Position numbers and translations under genes: made by a program
Notes under the pieces: generated by a model
What the model saw: the letters and a program-made list of their open reading frames with translations, nothing else
Database searches by the model: none
What the model was told of the DNA's origin: nothing
Assembly (NCBI RefSeq): GCF_026107455.2
Contig: NZ_JAPCHY010000004.1
Location: 248,001-312,000, forward strand
From: Xanthomonas chitinilytica
Lineage (GTDB): Bacteria > Pseudomonadota > Gammaproteobacteria > Xanthomonadales > Xanthomonadaceae
Direction: 5' to 3'
Length of the DNA: 64,000 nucleotides
In this document: piece by piece, positions 1-7,969 of the stretch
How positions within the stretch are numbered: position 1 is the first letter of the stretch
Layout of the letters: each line of letters starts with the position of its first letter

Positions 1-641
1 AAGCGGTAGCGGGTGACGTAGCGCATCACCCAGTCGGCGCAGCTCTCCAGCGAGACCCGGTGGCCGGGGGATACGAACAGCGGCTTGCAGCGCGGCTTGC
101 TGCGCAGCATCCAGCCGATGGTCTCGCCGCGGTGGGTAAGCCGGGTGCGGTCGCCGCGGTCCGGTCCCGGTTCGTCGCCATCGCCGACCAGCCGTTTCTT
201 GGCCACGCCGATGCTGGGCAACCCGGTGGCCACGCCGAAGTGCGCGGCGATGCCGAGCCGGCGCGGGTGGGCGATGCCGTGGCCATCGACGAATACCAGC
301 CCGGGCCGGCGCGACAGCTGCGACAACGCCAGCACCAGCGCCGGCAGTTCGCGGAAGCTGAGCAGCCCCGGCACGTACGGCATCGACGTCGGCAGGCGTG
401 CGACGTGCGTCTCCAGCGGCTGCAGGGTGCGGGCGTCGAGCAGCACCGCCGCGGCGCGGGTGACCAGGCCGCCGTCCTCGAAGCCGACATCGAAACCGGC
501 GATCAGCGAAGGCTGTGCCGGCACCTCCTCGTCCAGCCGCACCTGTTTGGCCAGCTGCGCCTGCAGCAGGCGCGCCTGCGCCGGGCTGCCGTCCCAGTCG
601 CCGAATACCGCGGAAGTCTCGTTCTGCATGATCCGCAGCAT
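1..641 (-). CDS. nfi: Endonuclease V (3' end cut by window edge)
   Basis: Deoxyinosine 3'-endonuclease that nicks DNA near deaminated adenines; a cytoplasmic repair enzyme. About 213 residues are visible and the last few lie beyond position 1, which fits a family length near 220-230. Family motifs are readable on the minus strand: the first catalytic Asp in [11 protein letters not shown], the PGLLSFRE segment carrying the catalytic Glu, and the DGHG motif with the second Asp followed by a HPRRLGIA segment. Two in-frame ATGs exist (641 and 629); neither has a strong ribosome site, so the start is uncertain by four codons. It is divergent from gpmA over a 94-bp gap that must hold both promoters. 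Confidence 0.93.
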   Translation of the reverse strand, partial: MLRIMQNETSAVFGDWDGSPAQARLLQAQLAKQVRLDEEVPAQPSLIAGFDVGFEDGGLVTRAAAVLLDARTLQPLETHVARLPTSMPYVPGLLSFRELPALVLALSQLSRRPGLVFVDGHGIAHPRRLGIAAHFGVATGLPSIGVAKKRLVGDGDEPGPDRGDRTRLTHRGETIGWMLRSKPRCKPLFVSPGHRVSLESCADWVMRYVTRYR

Positions 642-735
642 GCCGCAAGCGGCGTGGGGCCGTCGTGCGCGACGGCCCGGCATGGCGATGCGGCTACAAT
701 CGAGACCCGTTTCGCCCCCATCCGGAGACCCCGCA

Positions 736-1485
736 GTGACCCGTAGACTCGTACTGTTGCGCCACGGCCAGAGCCAGTGGAACCTGGACAACCGCTTCAC
801 CGGCTGGGTGGACGTGGACCTGACCGAGCAGGGCCGCCGCGAGGCCGCCGCCGCGGGCCGGCTGATGCGCGAGGAGGGCCTGCAGTTCGACGTCGCCCAC
901 ACCTCGGTGCTCAAGCGCGCGATCCACACCCTGCAGGGCGCGCTGGCCGAGATGGACCAGGACTGGCTGCCGGTGCACAAGAGCTGGCGCCTCAACGAGC
1001 GCCATTACGGCGGTCTGCAGGGCCTGGACAAGGCCGAGACCGCGGCCAGGCACGGCGAGGAGCAGGTCAAGATCTGGCGCCGCTCCTACGACATCCCGCC
1101 GCCGCCGATGGCCCTTGAAGACCCGGGCCACCCGAGCCACGACCGCCGCTACGCCGGCCTGGACCGCAACGCGCTGCCGGCCACCGAATCGCTGGCGACC
1201 ACGCTGGACCGCGTGCTGCCGTACTGGCACGACGCCATCGCCCCGCAGCTCAAGGACGGCAAGACCGTGCTGGTGACCGCGCACGGCAACTCGCTGCGCG
1301 CGCTGTACAAGTACCTCAACGACGTGAGCAAGGAAGAAATCCTCGAGCTCAACATCCCCACCGGCATCCCGCTGCTGTTCGAATTGAACGACGACCTGAC
1401 GGTGCAGTCGTTCCGCTACCTGGGCGACCCGGAGGCGGCGAAGAAGGCGGCCGAGGCGGTGGCTAATCAGGGCAGGGCTAAGTAA
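736..1485 (+). CDS. gpmA: 2,3-bisphosphoglycerate-dependent phosphoglycerate mutase
   Basis: Interconverts 3- and 2-phosphoglycerate in glycolysis and gluconeogenesis. The 249-residue product has the family's usual length. The phospho-histidine motif [10 protein letters not shown] is at the N-terminus, followed by [13 protein letters not shown], the [15 protein letters not shown] substrate loop, and the second catalytic histidine in [14 protein letters not shown] near residue 185. A GTG start at 736 is chosen because it puts the RHG motif at the normal distance from the N-terminus; an open frame continues far upstream but with no family similarity. A strong hairpin terminator follows directly. 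Confidence 0.96.
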   Translation: MTRRLVLLRHGQSQWNLDNRFTGWVDVDLTEQGRREAAAAGRLMREEGLQFDVAHTSVLKRAIHTLQGALAEMDQDWLPVHKSWRLNERHYGGLQGLDKAETAARHGEEQVKIWRRSYDIPPPPMALEDPGHPSHDRRYAGLDRNALPATESLATTLDRVLPYWHDAIAPQLKDGKTVLVTAHGNSLRALYKYLNDVSKEEILELNIPTGIPLLFELNDDLTVQSFRYLGDPEAAKKAAEAVANQGRAK

Positions 1486-1506
1486 GTCTGCTGTGGTGGG
1501 ATGGAA

Positions 1507-1536
1507 AGCAAAACCCGGCGAATGCCGGGTTTTGCT
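1507..1536 (+). terminator. Rho-independent terminator of gpmA
   Basis: A perfect 13-bp inverted repeat (AGCAAAACCCGGC and its complement) with a 4-nt GAAT loop, starting 21 bp after the gpmA stop. The A-rich left arm gives a T-rich run at the end of the right arm, so it may act in both directions. Confidence 0.85.
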
Positions 1537-1577
1537 TGAGATGCGTAACGCTAATGAGGTGGTTGGGAATTTCTAGG

Positions 1578-1603
1578 GCTGCTTTCGACCCGAAGCGGAC
1601 ATT
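1578..1603 (-). repeat. Short intergenic repeat, copy A (ATGTCCGC-type)
   Basis: Read on the minus strand this contains AATGTCCGCTTCGGGTCGAA, preceded by GTTGGCC. A related copy, on the plus strand, lies at 3471-3505. The two copies are inverted and bracket the small-protein and HNH genes. Just beside it, at 1606-1624, is a 7-bp perfect stem (CCAACAC / GTGTTGG). Confidence 0.55.
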
Positions 1604-1750
1604 GGCCAACACCCCTAGTGTTGGACTTCCCCCTAAGCTTAGGCGCAGAGAGTTCGGCACATGCGCGCCCGATAGCTCCTCAGTGTCGCAGCGCCTTAGC
1701 TCTTCATCCTGGCTCATCGAAGTCGTGGGCGTTGCAAGTAGCAATGGGGG

Positions 1751-1963
1751 CTATGCGCCCCCGAATGCTCCCAGGTCGGCATAGCCATCCTTCTCGATTG
1801 CCGCCCGGATGTCATCGGCGTTGCCAAGTCCAATCCTGACTTCACCGGGGCGTAGTTCGATGGTCTTGAAGAACTTGGCGCCTGCCCAGGACTCGGGAAT
1901 GACGTACCCCTTTGGAACCGCGATGTAGCGCTTGCGGGTGTGACTGTAGATATCAATATTCAT
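1751..1963 (-). CDS. Small protein of unknown function (70 aa)
   Basis: Not recognised as a named family. The 70-residue product begins MNIDIYSHTRKRYIAVPKGY and contains PESWAGAKFFKTIELRPGEVRIG and a C-terminal acidic/glycine stretch; it looks soluble, with alternating beta-type segments and no membrane helix or signal peptide. The ATG at 1963 is preferred over an upstream in-frame alternative because AGGAAA lies 5-10 bases ahead of it. A GGGGGC/GCCCCC hairpin at 1746-1762 overlaps the stop and could end transcription. The gene sits alone, opposite to the HNH gene, in DNA of visibly lower GC than the flanks. Confidence 0.6.
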   Translation of the reverse strand: MNIDIYSHTRKRYIAVPKGYVIPESWAGAKFFKTIELRPGEVRIGLGNADDIRAAIEKDGYADLGAFGGA

Positions 1964-2219
1964 GGTTTTCCTGTTTGAAGTGCGTGGACTTCGGCACCAT
2001 TGCCGCCCATCGAAGGGATGGTCCACGCCTTTTATTTAGGAAGTCGCGAACGTGTGAGCCAGGAAAGATCGATCTTGTTTCAATATCCGGAATGTCGTGT
2101 GGAACAGAACGCTAGGACCGACTACCTGGCGACGTGGCCAAAGTTATGGCCCACCGCTCCCGCGACCGTTACATGTACCCTGCTCCTTGCCTGAGCGGCA
2201 ATGGGATCAAGGGGGAGTC

Positions 2220-3449
2220 ATGCGCCTGACAGAAGCCTTCCGACGCTATGGCGTCGAGTTGACCAACCCACTATTTACCAGTTCGGCGGTGTCGGAGAAC
2301 CCCCCGCAGGTGATCCTGTCGCTGTGGAAACACAGTTTCAATGAGGACATGACCCGGTACGAGACCGGGACGGCCGGCTGGAAGGGCGCGGGCAAGGCGA
2401 TCTTCCACCGTCATCTTCGTCGGGCCATGGATGAAGGCCTGCCCTTGCGCGTAATCGTGGCGTCCACGGACGATCCCGACGAAATTGTGGCGGGCAATGC
2501 CACCCAGACCGAGAACGATTTCGAGCCAGACTTCGAACTGGTGGGTCGGGTTGTAAGGTTGGAAGACAACGAACTGGAATTGGCGTTCGAGCGGATCGGT
2601 TCATCGCCCGAAGCTGTGATTGTTGAGAGGACCCGCAGTGGCGTGAAGTATTGGCACGTAGCTGAGGCGGTGGAAGCTTTGGGAAAGCCCGTTCGCACGG
2701 GTGAGATTGCCGCCTGGCTGGCCCAGCACTACTCGCATGAGGACCATTCGGACTTAGGGGCCAATCTGGCATTCCTCACCGTGAACGACGCCAACCGTCG
2801 GCACTACGATCGCTCTCGCAAGAACTGGCGTAGCGATGGTGGCCACCCACGCGATCGACTCTTCCGCCAAGGACGCCAGCGGGCAACGACCTACGAGCTG
2901 TTCCGACCCACCATCCACGGTCATTGGGATCTGCAGCCCAACGCTGACGGGAAATGGGAGGCGGTTCCTCTCCCTTCCACCGTGCTGGGAAGCGCGGAAG
3001 CCCAAGCCCAGGACCAGGCATTCGACCACTTGCCGCCCTTGGACAGTGACCATGACGCGCGCGTATGGGCCATGACGGCCATCGCGCAGCGGCAGGGTCA
3101 GGGGACGTTCCGCGCCAAGATCCTGGAAGCCTACGGACAGCGCTGCGCTATCTCTGGCTGCAACGCCGTAGCGGTGTTGGAAGCAGCGCACATCCTTCCT
3201 TACCGGGGTGAACACACGCACCGCGTGGATAACGGTCTGCTGTTGCGATCCGACCTCCACACCCTGTTCGACCTGGGGTTGTTGTGGATCACGCCCGAGC
3301 AGCAGGTGGCGATTGCCCCGTCATTGGAGGGCACCGACTACGAGGCACTGAACGGTCAAGCACTGCGTTTGCCCGAACGGGCCGAACATCACCCAAACCC
3401 CGCGCACTTGGCCCAGCATGCGGGTGTGGCGCAGGAGAAGCTGGGCTAG
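2220..3449 (+). CDS. HNH endonuclease with uncharacterised N-terminal region
   Basis: A 409-residue protein. The C-terminal 100 residues hold an HNH nuclease module of the HNH_2 type: CAISGC, then EAAHILPY carrying the first His, then RVDNGLLLRSDLHTLFDLGL with the Asn and final His. The first 290 residues, beginning MRLTEAFRRYGVELTNPLF, match no domain I can name; an internal winged-helix-like stretch (about residues 170-235, EIAAWLAQHYSHEDHSDLG) resembles modules found before nuclease domains in restriction-like proteins. The ATG has GGGGGAG just upstream. There is no methyltransferase partner. Codon usage is less GC-extreme than its neighbours, consistent with acquisition. An attC-like half site starts at its stop codon. 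Confidence 0.85.
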   Translation: MRLTEAFRRYGVELTNPLFTSSAVSENPPQVILSLWKHSFNEDMTRYETGTAGWKGAGKAIFHRHLRRAMDEGLPLRVIVASTDDPDEIVAGNATQTENDFEPDFELVGRVVRLEDNELELAFERIGSSPEAVIVERTRSGVKYWHVAEAVEALGKPVRTGEIAAWLAQHYSHEDHSDLGANLAFLTVNDANRRHYDRSRKNWRSDGGHPRDRLFRQGRQRATTYELFRPTIHGHWDLQPNADGKWEAVPLPSTVLGSAEAQAQDQAFDHLPPLDSDHDARVWAMTAIAQRQGQGTFRAKILEAYGQRCAISGCNAVAVLEAAHILPYRGEHTHRVDNGLLLRSDLHTLFDLGLLWITPEQQVAIAPSLEGTDYEALNGQALRLPERAEHHPNPAHLAQHAGVAQEKLG

Positions 3450-3476
3450 GGGCGTGGCTTAATTCAGTCGTTGGCC
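3449..3476 (+). other. attC-like right half-site after HNH gene
   Basis: The stretch GGCGTGGCTTAATTCAG followed by TCGTTGGCC matches 24 of 28 aligned positions with the corresponding half of the attC-like site at 62588-62647 (minus strand: GGCGTGACTTAATTCAG, CGTCAGCC). The terminal GTTGGCC fits six of seven positions of the integron core consensus GTTRRRY. The left half is not recognisable, so this is a partial or fossil site. Confidence 0.45.
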
Positions 3477-3505
3477 GATGTCCGCCTTTGGCCGGAAGCG
3501 GGCAT
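3471..3505 (+). repeat. Short intergenic repeat, copy B (ATGTCCGC-type)
   Basis: TTGGCCGATGTCCGC followed by CTTTGGCCGGAAGCGGGCAT; it is able to fold (ATGTCCGC with GCGGGCAT). Copy A at 1578-1603 is in the opposite orientation and shares GTTGGCCRATGTCCGC. Confidence 0.55.
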
Positions 3506-3616
3506 AGCTACCAAGGCACGTGACCTTTGGCCTATAGGTCAGGGTGCTGGATCGCCTACGCTCGCAGGTTGCGCCGCACCTTCCGCGCGGCATTCCTGCA
3601 AGGCCGGAGAACCCGC

Positions 3617-5704
3617 ATGACCTTTTCCAAACTCGCCCCGTTGTCCCTGGCGGTGGCCATCGCCGCGTCGCTGTCCGCCTGCGGCAAGTCCGATACCTCG
3701 CCAGCTGCGGACGCCAAGCCGGCGTTCGACCTGTCGCAGATCGAGACTCCGCTGATCTCGCTGCACGCCGGCGACCTGGACGCGGCCATTTCCGCGTGCA
3801 CCGACCTCAACGGCTACGTCAACGGCAAGTGGCTGGCCGCCAACCCGGTGCCGGCGGACCAGACCACCTGGGGCAGTTTCGAGATCCTGCGCGAGCGCTC
3901 GCTGGAAGTGCAGCACGCACTGGTGAAGCAGGCCGCCGAGGGCACCGCCGCGGCGGGCACGATCGAGGCCAAGATCGGCGACATCTGGAAGACCGGTTCG
4001 GACGAGGCGGCCATCGAGGCGGCCGGCATCGCGCCACTGCAGCCGCAGCTGGACAAGATCGCCGCGCTGGCCGACACCGCCGCCATCGCCGGCTACCTGC
4101 GCGACAGCTACGCGCAGGGCCAGGGCTTCCTGTTCTCGCTGTTCGCCAATGCCGACTACAAGGATTCGGGCACGGTCATCGCCTATGCCGGCCAGGGAGG
4201 CCTGGGGCTGCCGGAGAAGGGCTACTACTTCGACGATGCGCAGGCCGGGATCCGCGAGGCCTACGTGGCCTACATCGAACAACTGCTGACCTTGTCCGGC
4301 GTGGACGCCGCGCAGGCGAAGCAGCAGGCCAGGGCGGTAATGGACTTCGAGACCCGCCTGGCCAAGGCCTCGCTGTCGCGCATCGAGCTGCGCGACCCGG
4401 CCAAGCGCTACAACCCGGTCAGCGCCGCCGAGGCCGACAAGCTCACCCCGAACTTCAGCTGGACGAGCTTCTTCGACACGCTGGACGTGCCGGCCAAGGA
4501 CAAGTTCTCGCTGGCGCAGCCGGGCTTCTTCGCCGAAGTGGACAAGATGCTGGCCGAGGTGCCGGCCGCCACCTGGCAGGCCTACCTGCGCTTCCACATG
4601 ATCGACAACGCCGCGCCGTACCTGAGCAGCGCGTTCGAGCAGGCCAGCTTCGATTTCTACGGCAAGACCCTGCGCGGCCAGCAGGAAATGCAGCCGCGCT
4701 GGAAGCGGGTGCTCGACGCGGTCAACGGTTCGATGGGCGAGGCGCTGGGCCAGCTGTACGTGGAGGCGGTGTTCCCGGCCGAGTCCAAGGAGCAGATGCA
4801 GCACCTGGTCGACAACCTGTCGGTGGCGCTGAAGGCGCGCCTGGAAAAGCTGGAGTGGATGGGCGAGGAGACCCGCAGGAAGGCGCTGGAGAAGTGGGCC
4901 AGCTTCACGCCGAAGATCGGCTATCCGGACAAGTGGCGCGACTGGGCGGGCCTGCAGACCAACGGCGACAGCTATCTGGCCAACATGCAGGCCGCGCGCG
5001 CGTTCAACTACCGCTACATGCTCGACAAGATCGGCAAGCCGGTGGACCGCACCGAGTGGGGCATGAGCCCGCAGACGGTCAACGCCTACTACAACGCCAC
5101 CAAGAACGAGATCGTGTTCCCGGCCGCCATCCTGCAGCCGCCGTTCTTCGACGCCAAGGCCGACCCGGCGCTGAACTACGGCGGCATCGGCGCGGTGATC
5201 GGCCACGAGATGATGCACGGCTACGACGACTCGGGCAGCCAGTTCGCCGCCAACGGCAACTTCGACAACTGGTGGACCGACGCCGACCGCAGCGCCTTCA
5301 ACCAGCGCACCGACCAGCTGGTGGCGCAGTTCGACGGCTACGAGGCGCTGCCGGGCGTCAACGTCAAGGGCCGGCTGACCCTGGGCGAGAACATCGGCGA
5401 CCTCGGCGGCCTGACCGTGGCCTACGACGCGCTGCAGGTGGCGCTCAAGGAGAACCCCGACGCCAACGTCGAGGTCGACGGCCACACCCAGGACCAGCGC
5501 TTCTTCATGAACTGGGCCACGGTGTGGCGCCGCAACTTCACCGACGGCGAGCTGCGCGTGCGGCTGAACACCGACCCGCACGCCCCGGCCAACTTCCGCG
5601 CCAACGGCGCGCCGTCGAACATGCCCTCGTTCGCCGCCGCGTTCGAGTGCAAGGCCGGCGATCCGATGGTGCGCGCGGAGAAGGACCGGGTGGTGATCTG
5701 GTGA
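3617..5704 (+). CDS. M13 family zinc metallopeptidase, lipoprotein
   Basis: Neprilysin/PepO-type endopeptidase expected to act on peptides in the periplasm. The 695-residue product starts with a lipoprotein signal ending LSAC, so it is probably membrane-anchored at Cys 20-25. The large helical N-terminal M13 domain is followed by the catalytic module: NAYYN substrate-binding motif, zinc motif HEMMH in VIGHEMMHGYDDSGSQF, third zinc ligand in ENIGDLGG, and the family-typical C-terminal W. The ATG at 3617 follows GGAGA; the open frame continues upstream without coding character. A strong terminator follows. A decayed copy of the 3' end lies at 7001-7169. Confidence 0.95.
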   Translation: MTFSKLAPLSLAVAIAASLSACGKSDTSPAADAKPAFDLSQIETPLISLHAGDLDAAISACTDLNGYVNGKWLAANPVPADQTTWGSFEILRERSLEVQHALVKQAAEGTAAAGTIEAKIGDIWKTGSDEAAIEAAGIAPLQPQLDKIAALADTAAIAGYLRDSYAQGQGFLFSLFANADYKDSGTVIAYAGQGGLGLPEKGYYFDDAQAGIREAYVAYIEQLLTLSGVDAAQAKQQARAVMDFETRLAKASLSRIELRDPAKRYNPVSAAEADKLTPNFSWTSFFDTLDVPAKDKFSLAQPGFFAEVDKMLAEVPAATWQAYLRFHMIDNAAPYLSSAFEQASFDFYGKTLRGQQEMQPRWKRVLDAVNGSMGEALGQLYVEAVFPAESKEQMQHLVDNLSVALKARLEKLEWMGEETRRKALEKWASFTPKIGYPDKWRDWAGLQTNGDSYLANMQAARAFNYRYMLDKIGKPVDRTEWGMSPQTVNAYYNATKNEIVFPAAILQPPFFDAKADPALNYGGIGAVIGHEMMHGYDDSGSQFAANGNFDNWWTDADRSAFNQRTDQLVAQFDGYEALPGVNVKGRLTLGENIGDLGGLTVAYDALQVALKENPDANVEVDGHTQDQRFFMNWATVWRRNFTDGELRVRLNTDPHAPANFRANGAPSNMPSFAAAFECKAGDPMVRAEKDRVVIW

Positions 5705-5740
5705 TGCCTGCTGCGTCGGTTTGATGACGTGAAGCAAGGC

Positions 5741-5777
5741 AGAAGGCCCGGCGGATGCCGGGCCTTCTTTTTTTTGT
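5741..5777 (+). terminator. Rho-independent terminator of the M13 peptidase gene
   Basis: Perfect 12-bp stem (AGAAGGCCCGGC and complement), 4-nt GGAT loop, then nine T residues; 36 bp after the stop codon. Confidence 0.92.
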
Positions 5778-5816
5778 TCTTCATCCAGAGTCGGAGGGGG
5801 CGGTCGGCGCCTTCTG

Positions 5817-5874
5817 TCGCGACTCACGTCGCTCCTACAACGGCGGGCTGTTGTAGGAGCGACGTGAGTCGCGA
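5817..5874. repeat. REP-like inverted repeat dyad (GTGAG variant)
   Basis: Perfect 24-bp arms around a 10-nt loop; each arm is the TTGTAGGAGCGACGTGAGTC unit. It lies between the convergent 3' ends of the M13 peptidase and map genes. Five other dyads of the same family occur in this window. Confidence 0.9.
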
Positions 5875-5896
5875 GCTTTTCGCGCGATTTTCCGGC

Positions 5897-6673
5897 TTAC
5901 AGCGCCGCCGCCATCGCCTGTTCCTCCTGGCGCAGCGTCAACACCTTCACGCCGCGCTCGGTCACCTCGACCGTGTGCTCGCACTGCGCGGACAGCTTGC
6001 CGTCGCGGGTGGTGACGGTCCAGCCGTCGTCGCTGCTGTCGATGGCGGCCCGTCCCTGGTTGATCATCGGTTCGATGGTGAAGGTCATGCCCGGCTGCAG
6101 CACCAGTCCGGTGCCGCGCCTGCCGTAGTGCAGTACCTGCGGTTCCTCGTGCATCTCGCGGCCGATGCCGTGGCCGCAATATTCCTTGACCACCGTGTAG
6201 CCGGCGGCCTTGGCGTGGCGCTGGATGGCGAAGCCGATGTCGCCCAGCGTCGCGCCCGGGCGCACCGCGGCGATGCCTTTCCACATCGCTTCGCTGGTGG
6301 CGCGCACCAGCCGCCTGGCCGGGTGGCCGACGTCGCCGATCAGGTACATCTTGCTGGAATCGGCGATGTAGCCGTTCTTCTCCAGGGTGATGTCCAGGTT
6401 GACGATGCTGCCGCTGCGCAGGACGTCGGATGCGGAGGGAACGCCGTGGCAGACCACGTTGTCGATGGAGCTGTTGAGCACGTAGGCGAAGCCGTACTGG
6501 CCCTTGCTGGCCGGGCGCGCCTTCAGGTCGTGGACGATGAAGCGCTCGACCCAGTCGTTGACCTGCAGGGTGGTCATGCCTTCGAGCCGCAGCTGGTCCA
6601 GCGCCTCGAACACGGAGGCAAGCAGCCGGCCGGATTCGGCCATGAGCGCCAGTTCTTCCGGTTGCTTGATCAC
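5897..6673 (-). CDS. map: Type I methionine aminopeptidase
   Basis: Removes N-terminal methionine from new proteins in the cytoplasm. The 258-residue product has all metal and catalytic residues: His in VVCHGVPS, Asp in NLDITLEKNGYIADSSKM (two Asp ligands), His in YCGHGIGREMHEEP, Glu in TFTIEPMIN and Glu in AQCEHTVEV. The start is GTG at 6673, with GGCGGA upstream, and this GTG overlaps the TGA of the ParD-like gene by four bases (GTGA), so translation is probably coupled. The usual housekeeping map lies near rpsB in this group, so this is likely an additional copy. Confidence 0.93.
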   Translation of the reverse strand: MIKQPEELALMAESGRLLASVFEALDQLRLEGMTTLQVNDWVERFIVHDLKARPASKGQYGFAYVLNSSIDNVVCHGVPSASDVLRSGSIVNLDITLEKNGYIADSSKMYLIGDVGHPARRLVRATSEAMWKGIAAVRPGATLGDIGFAIQRHAKAAGYTVVKEYCGHGIGREMHEEPQVLHYGRRGTGLVLQPGMTFTIEPMINQGRAAIDSSDDGWTVTTRDGKLSAQCEHTVEVTERGVKVLTLRQEEQAMAAAL

Positions 6674-6882
6674 GATTCCGCCGCCAGCAGCGTGAGCGGG
6701 CGTACGCCTGCGGCGCTCAGTTCGCGGGCGACGATTTCCTGGTAGCTCGACTGCGGGTTCAGTTCGCACAGCATGCCGATCCTGATCCAGAACCCGGCCT
6801 GGGCGTTGATGGAGCGGCCGGAGACGGAGCTGGCCCTGCGGATGTTGTCGTGCAGTTCGTCGTCGATGTTCACGATGCCCAT
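6670..6882 (-). CDS. ParD-like antitoxin-family protein
   Basis: A 70-residue protein starting MGIVNIDDELHDNIRRASSV, with a ribbon-helix-helix-like N-terminus and a GRSINAQAGFWIRIGMLCEL segment typical of the ParD_like family (PF11903 type). Such proteins are DNA-binding antitoxin relatives, but here the downstream gene is a methionine aminopeptidase instead of a ParE toxin. AGGTGA precedes the ATG. A tandem 11-bp direct repeat 25-46 bp upstream is the obvious candidate for its own operator, suggesting autoregulation of the two-gene operon. Confidence 0.85.
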   Translation of the reverse strand: MGIVNIDDELHDNIRRASSVSGRSINAQAGFWIRIGMLCELNPQSSYQEIVARELSAAGVRPLTLLAAES

Positions 6883-6901
6883 GGGTCACCTGATGCTGTG
6901 G

Positions 6902-6928
6902 ATATGCGAATCATATACGAATCATATA
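6902..6928 (-). promoter_or_regulatory. Tandem 11-bp operator/promoter of the parD-like-map operon
   Basis: CGAATCATATA is repeated perfectly head-to-tail at 6907-6917 and 6918-6928, one helical turn apart. The first copy is also part of an ATATG-N5-CATAT inverted repeat (6902-6916). On the minus strand the repeats contain TATGAT, a good -10 match, 25-46 bp from the ATG of the ParD-like gene. Tandem sites one turn apart fit a ribbon-helix-helix repressor covering its own promoter; this is inference. Confidence 0.65.
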
Positions 6929-7000
6929 TTCCGGGGCGGGCGGGTATGGTTGGATCGGCCGGCCCGGCCCGGCGGTGGGCGGCAGAGGGGCCGGAGCTTC

Positions 7001-7169
7001 GCCACCGTGCGGTGCCGCAACCTCGCCGGTGGCGAGCTGCGCGTGCGACCAGGTGTCGGTCCGGATGCTCCGGTCGATTGATGGGCCGACGAACCTGCTC
7101 TTGCCCGTCGCCGCCTCCGGATGCGGGGCCGGCGATACGCGCGTCGAAGAGGGCGGCAGGGCGATCTGG
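7001..7169 (+). pseudogene. Decayed 3' fragment of an M13 peptidase gene
   Basis: Translating the plus strand gives ATVRCRNLAGGELRVR, which lines up with ATVWRRNFTDGELRVR of the M13 peptidase (bases 5516-5561), then after a frame change DGPTNLLLPVAASGCGAGD and a terminal IW, which line up with the peptidase's last 33 residues. Bases 7001-7075 align without gaps to 5516-5590 at 54 of 75 positions. The rest of the gene is absent and the frame is broken near 7076-7085. No other gene is seen between 6930 and 7289. Confidence 0.6.
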
Positions 7170-7289
7170 CAGGCTGCCTGCGTTTGCGGTGGAACATGAA
7201 GACCCGGCATCGCCGGCCTTGGTCCGGGTTCTTCTGCCATCGATGCCGGGGCACGCGGATGCCCGGTGGCGGAGGTCTGCTCGAAAGGC

Positions 7290-7350
7290 TCGCGACTGGC
7301 GTCGCTCCTACAGTTGAATTCCGCTGTTGTAGGAGCGACGTCAGTCGCGA
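7290..7350. repeat. REP-like inverted repeat dyad (GTCAG variant)
   Basis: Arms at 7290-7312 and 7328-7350 match except for one base; loop 15 nt. It directly abuts the stop codon of the HD-GYP gene. Confidence 0.88.
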
Positions 7351-7962
7351 TTACCGTCCGCGTTCGACCAATTCCACGAACGCGCGGAACACGTGCGGAT
7401 CGATCAGCCGGCCCTGTTCCGCGGCGAGGAGGCGCAGCGCCTGCCGGTGCGGCATCGGTCCGCGGTAGGGGCGTTGGGAGGTCAGCGCGTCGTAGCCGTC
7501 GACGATGGTCAGGATGCAGGCTTCGAGCGGAATCCGTTCGCCGGCCAGGCCGTCGGGATAGCCGCTGCCATCGAACGCCTCGTGGTGATGGCGGATCAGC
7601 AGCGCCACCTCGGCCGCGTCGGCGCGGCCGGTGGCGGCGAACAGGCGCTCGCCGCGTTCGGGGTGGGTGCGCATCACGTCCATCTGCTCGTCGCCCAGGC
7701 GCCCGGGGTGCAGCAGCACGTTGTCGGGAATGCCGATCTTGCCGACATCGTGGAAGCGCGCCGCCAGCGACAGGTTGGCCTGTCGGCGGGCGTCGAGGCC
7801 GCAACGGTCGCCCAGGCGCTGGGCCAGGCGCGAGACCCGGTCGCAATGGCCGTCGGTATAGGAATCGCGCTCGTCCAGCGCCGCCGACAGTACCTGGATG
7901 GAGCTGGAGGTGTCGTCGTGCGCAAGCAGTGGGTCGGGCGCATCGAGCAGCATCTTGGGCAT
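7351..7962 (-). CDS. HD-GYP domain protein (c-di-GMP phosphodiesterase-like)
   Basis: A 203-residue stand-alone HD-GYP protein, expected to hydrolyse cyclic di-GMP in the cytoplasm. Motifs in order: RVSRLAQRLG, HDVGKIGIPDNVLLHPG (HD metal site and the HD-GYP signature), RTHPERGE, HHHEAFDGSGYPDGLAGERIP (GYP motif) and VDGYDALTSQRPYR. No receiver or sensor domain precedes it, unlike RpfG, so any input must come from partners or expression. ATG at 7962, seven bases after the mfd stop, suggests transcription with mfd. All expected catalytic residues are present. Confidence 0.92.
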   Translation of the reverse strand: MPKMLLDAPDPLLAHDDTSSSIQVLSAALDERDSYTDGHCDRVSRLAQRLGDRCGLDARRQANLSLAARFHDVGKIGIPDNVLLHPGRLGDEQMDVMRTHPERGERLFAATGRADAAEVALLIRHHHEAFDGSGYPDGLAGERIPLEACILTIVDGYDALTSQRPYRGPMPHRQALRLLAAEQGRLIDPHVFRAFVELVERGR

Positions 7963-7969
7963 CGTGGAC

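Noticed and set aside
1551..1745. Gene or small RNA between gpmA and the 70-aa gene
   Set aside because: Only short hairpins (1606-1624) and the palindrome CCTAAGCTTAGG (1632-1643) are visible; no promoter-terminator pair supports an RNA gene and no open frame looks coding.
6670..6882. Classical ParDE toxin-antitoxin system
   Set aside because: No ParE-type toxin is next to the ParD-like gene; the coupled gene is an intact methionine aminopeptidase.
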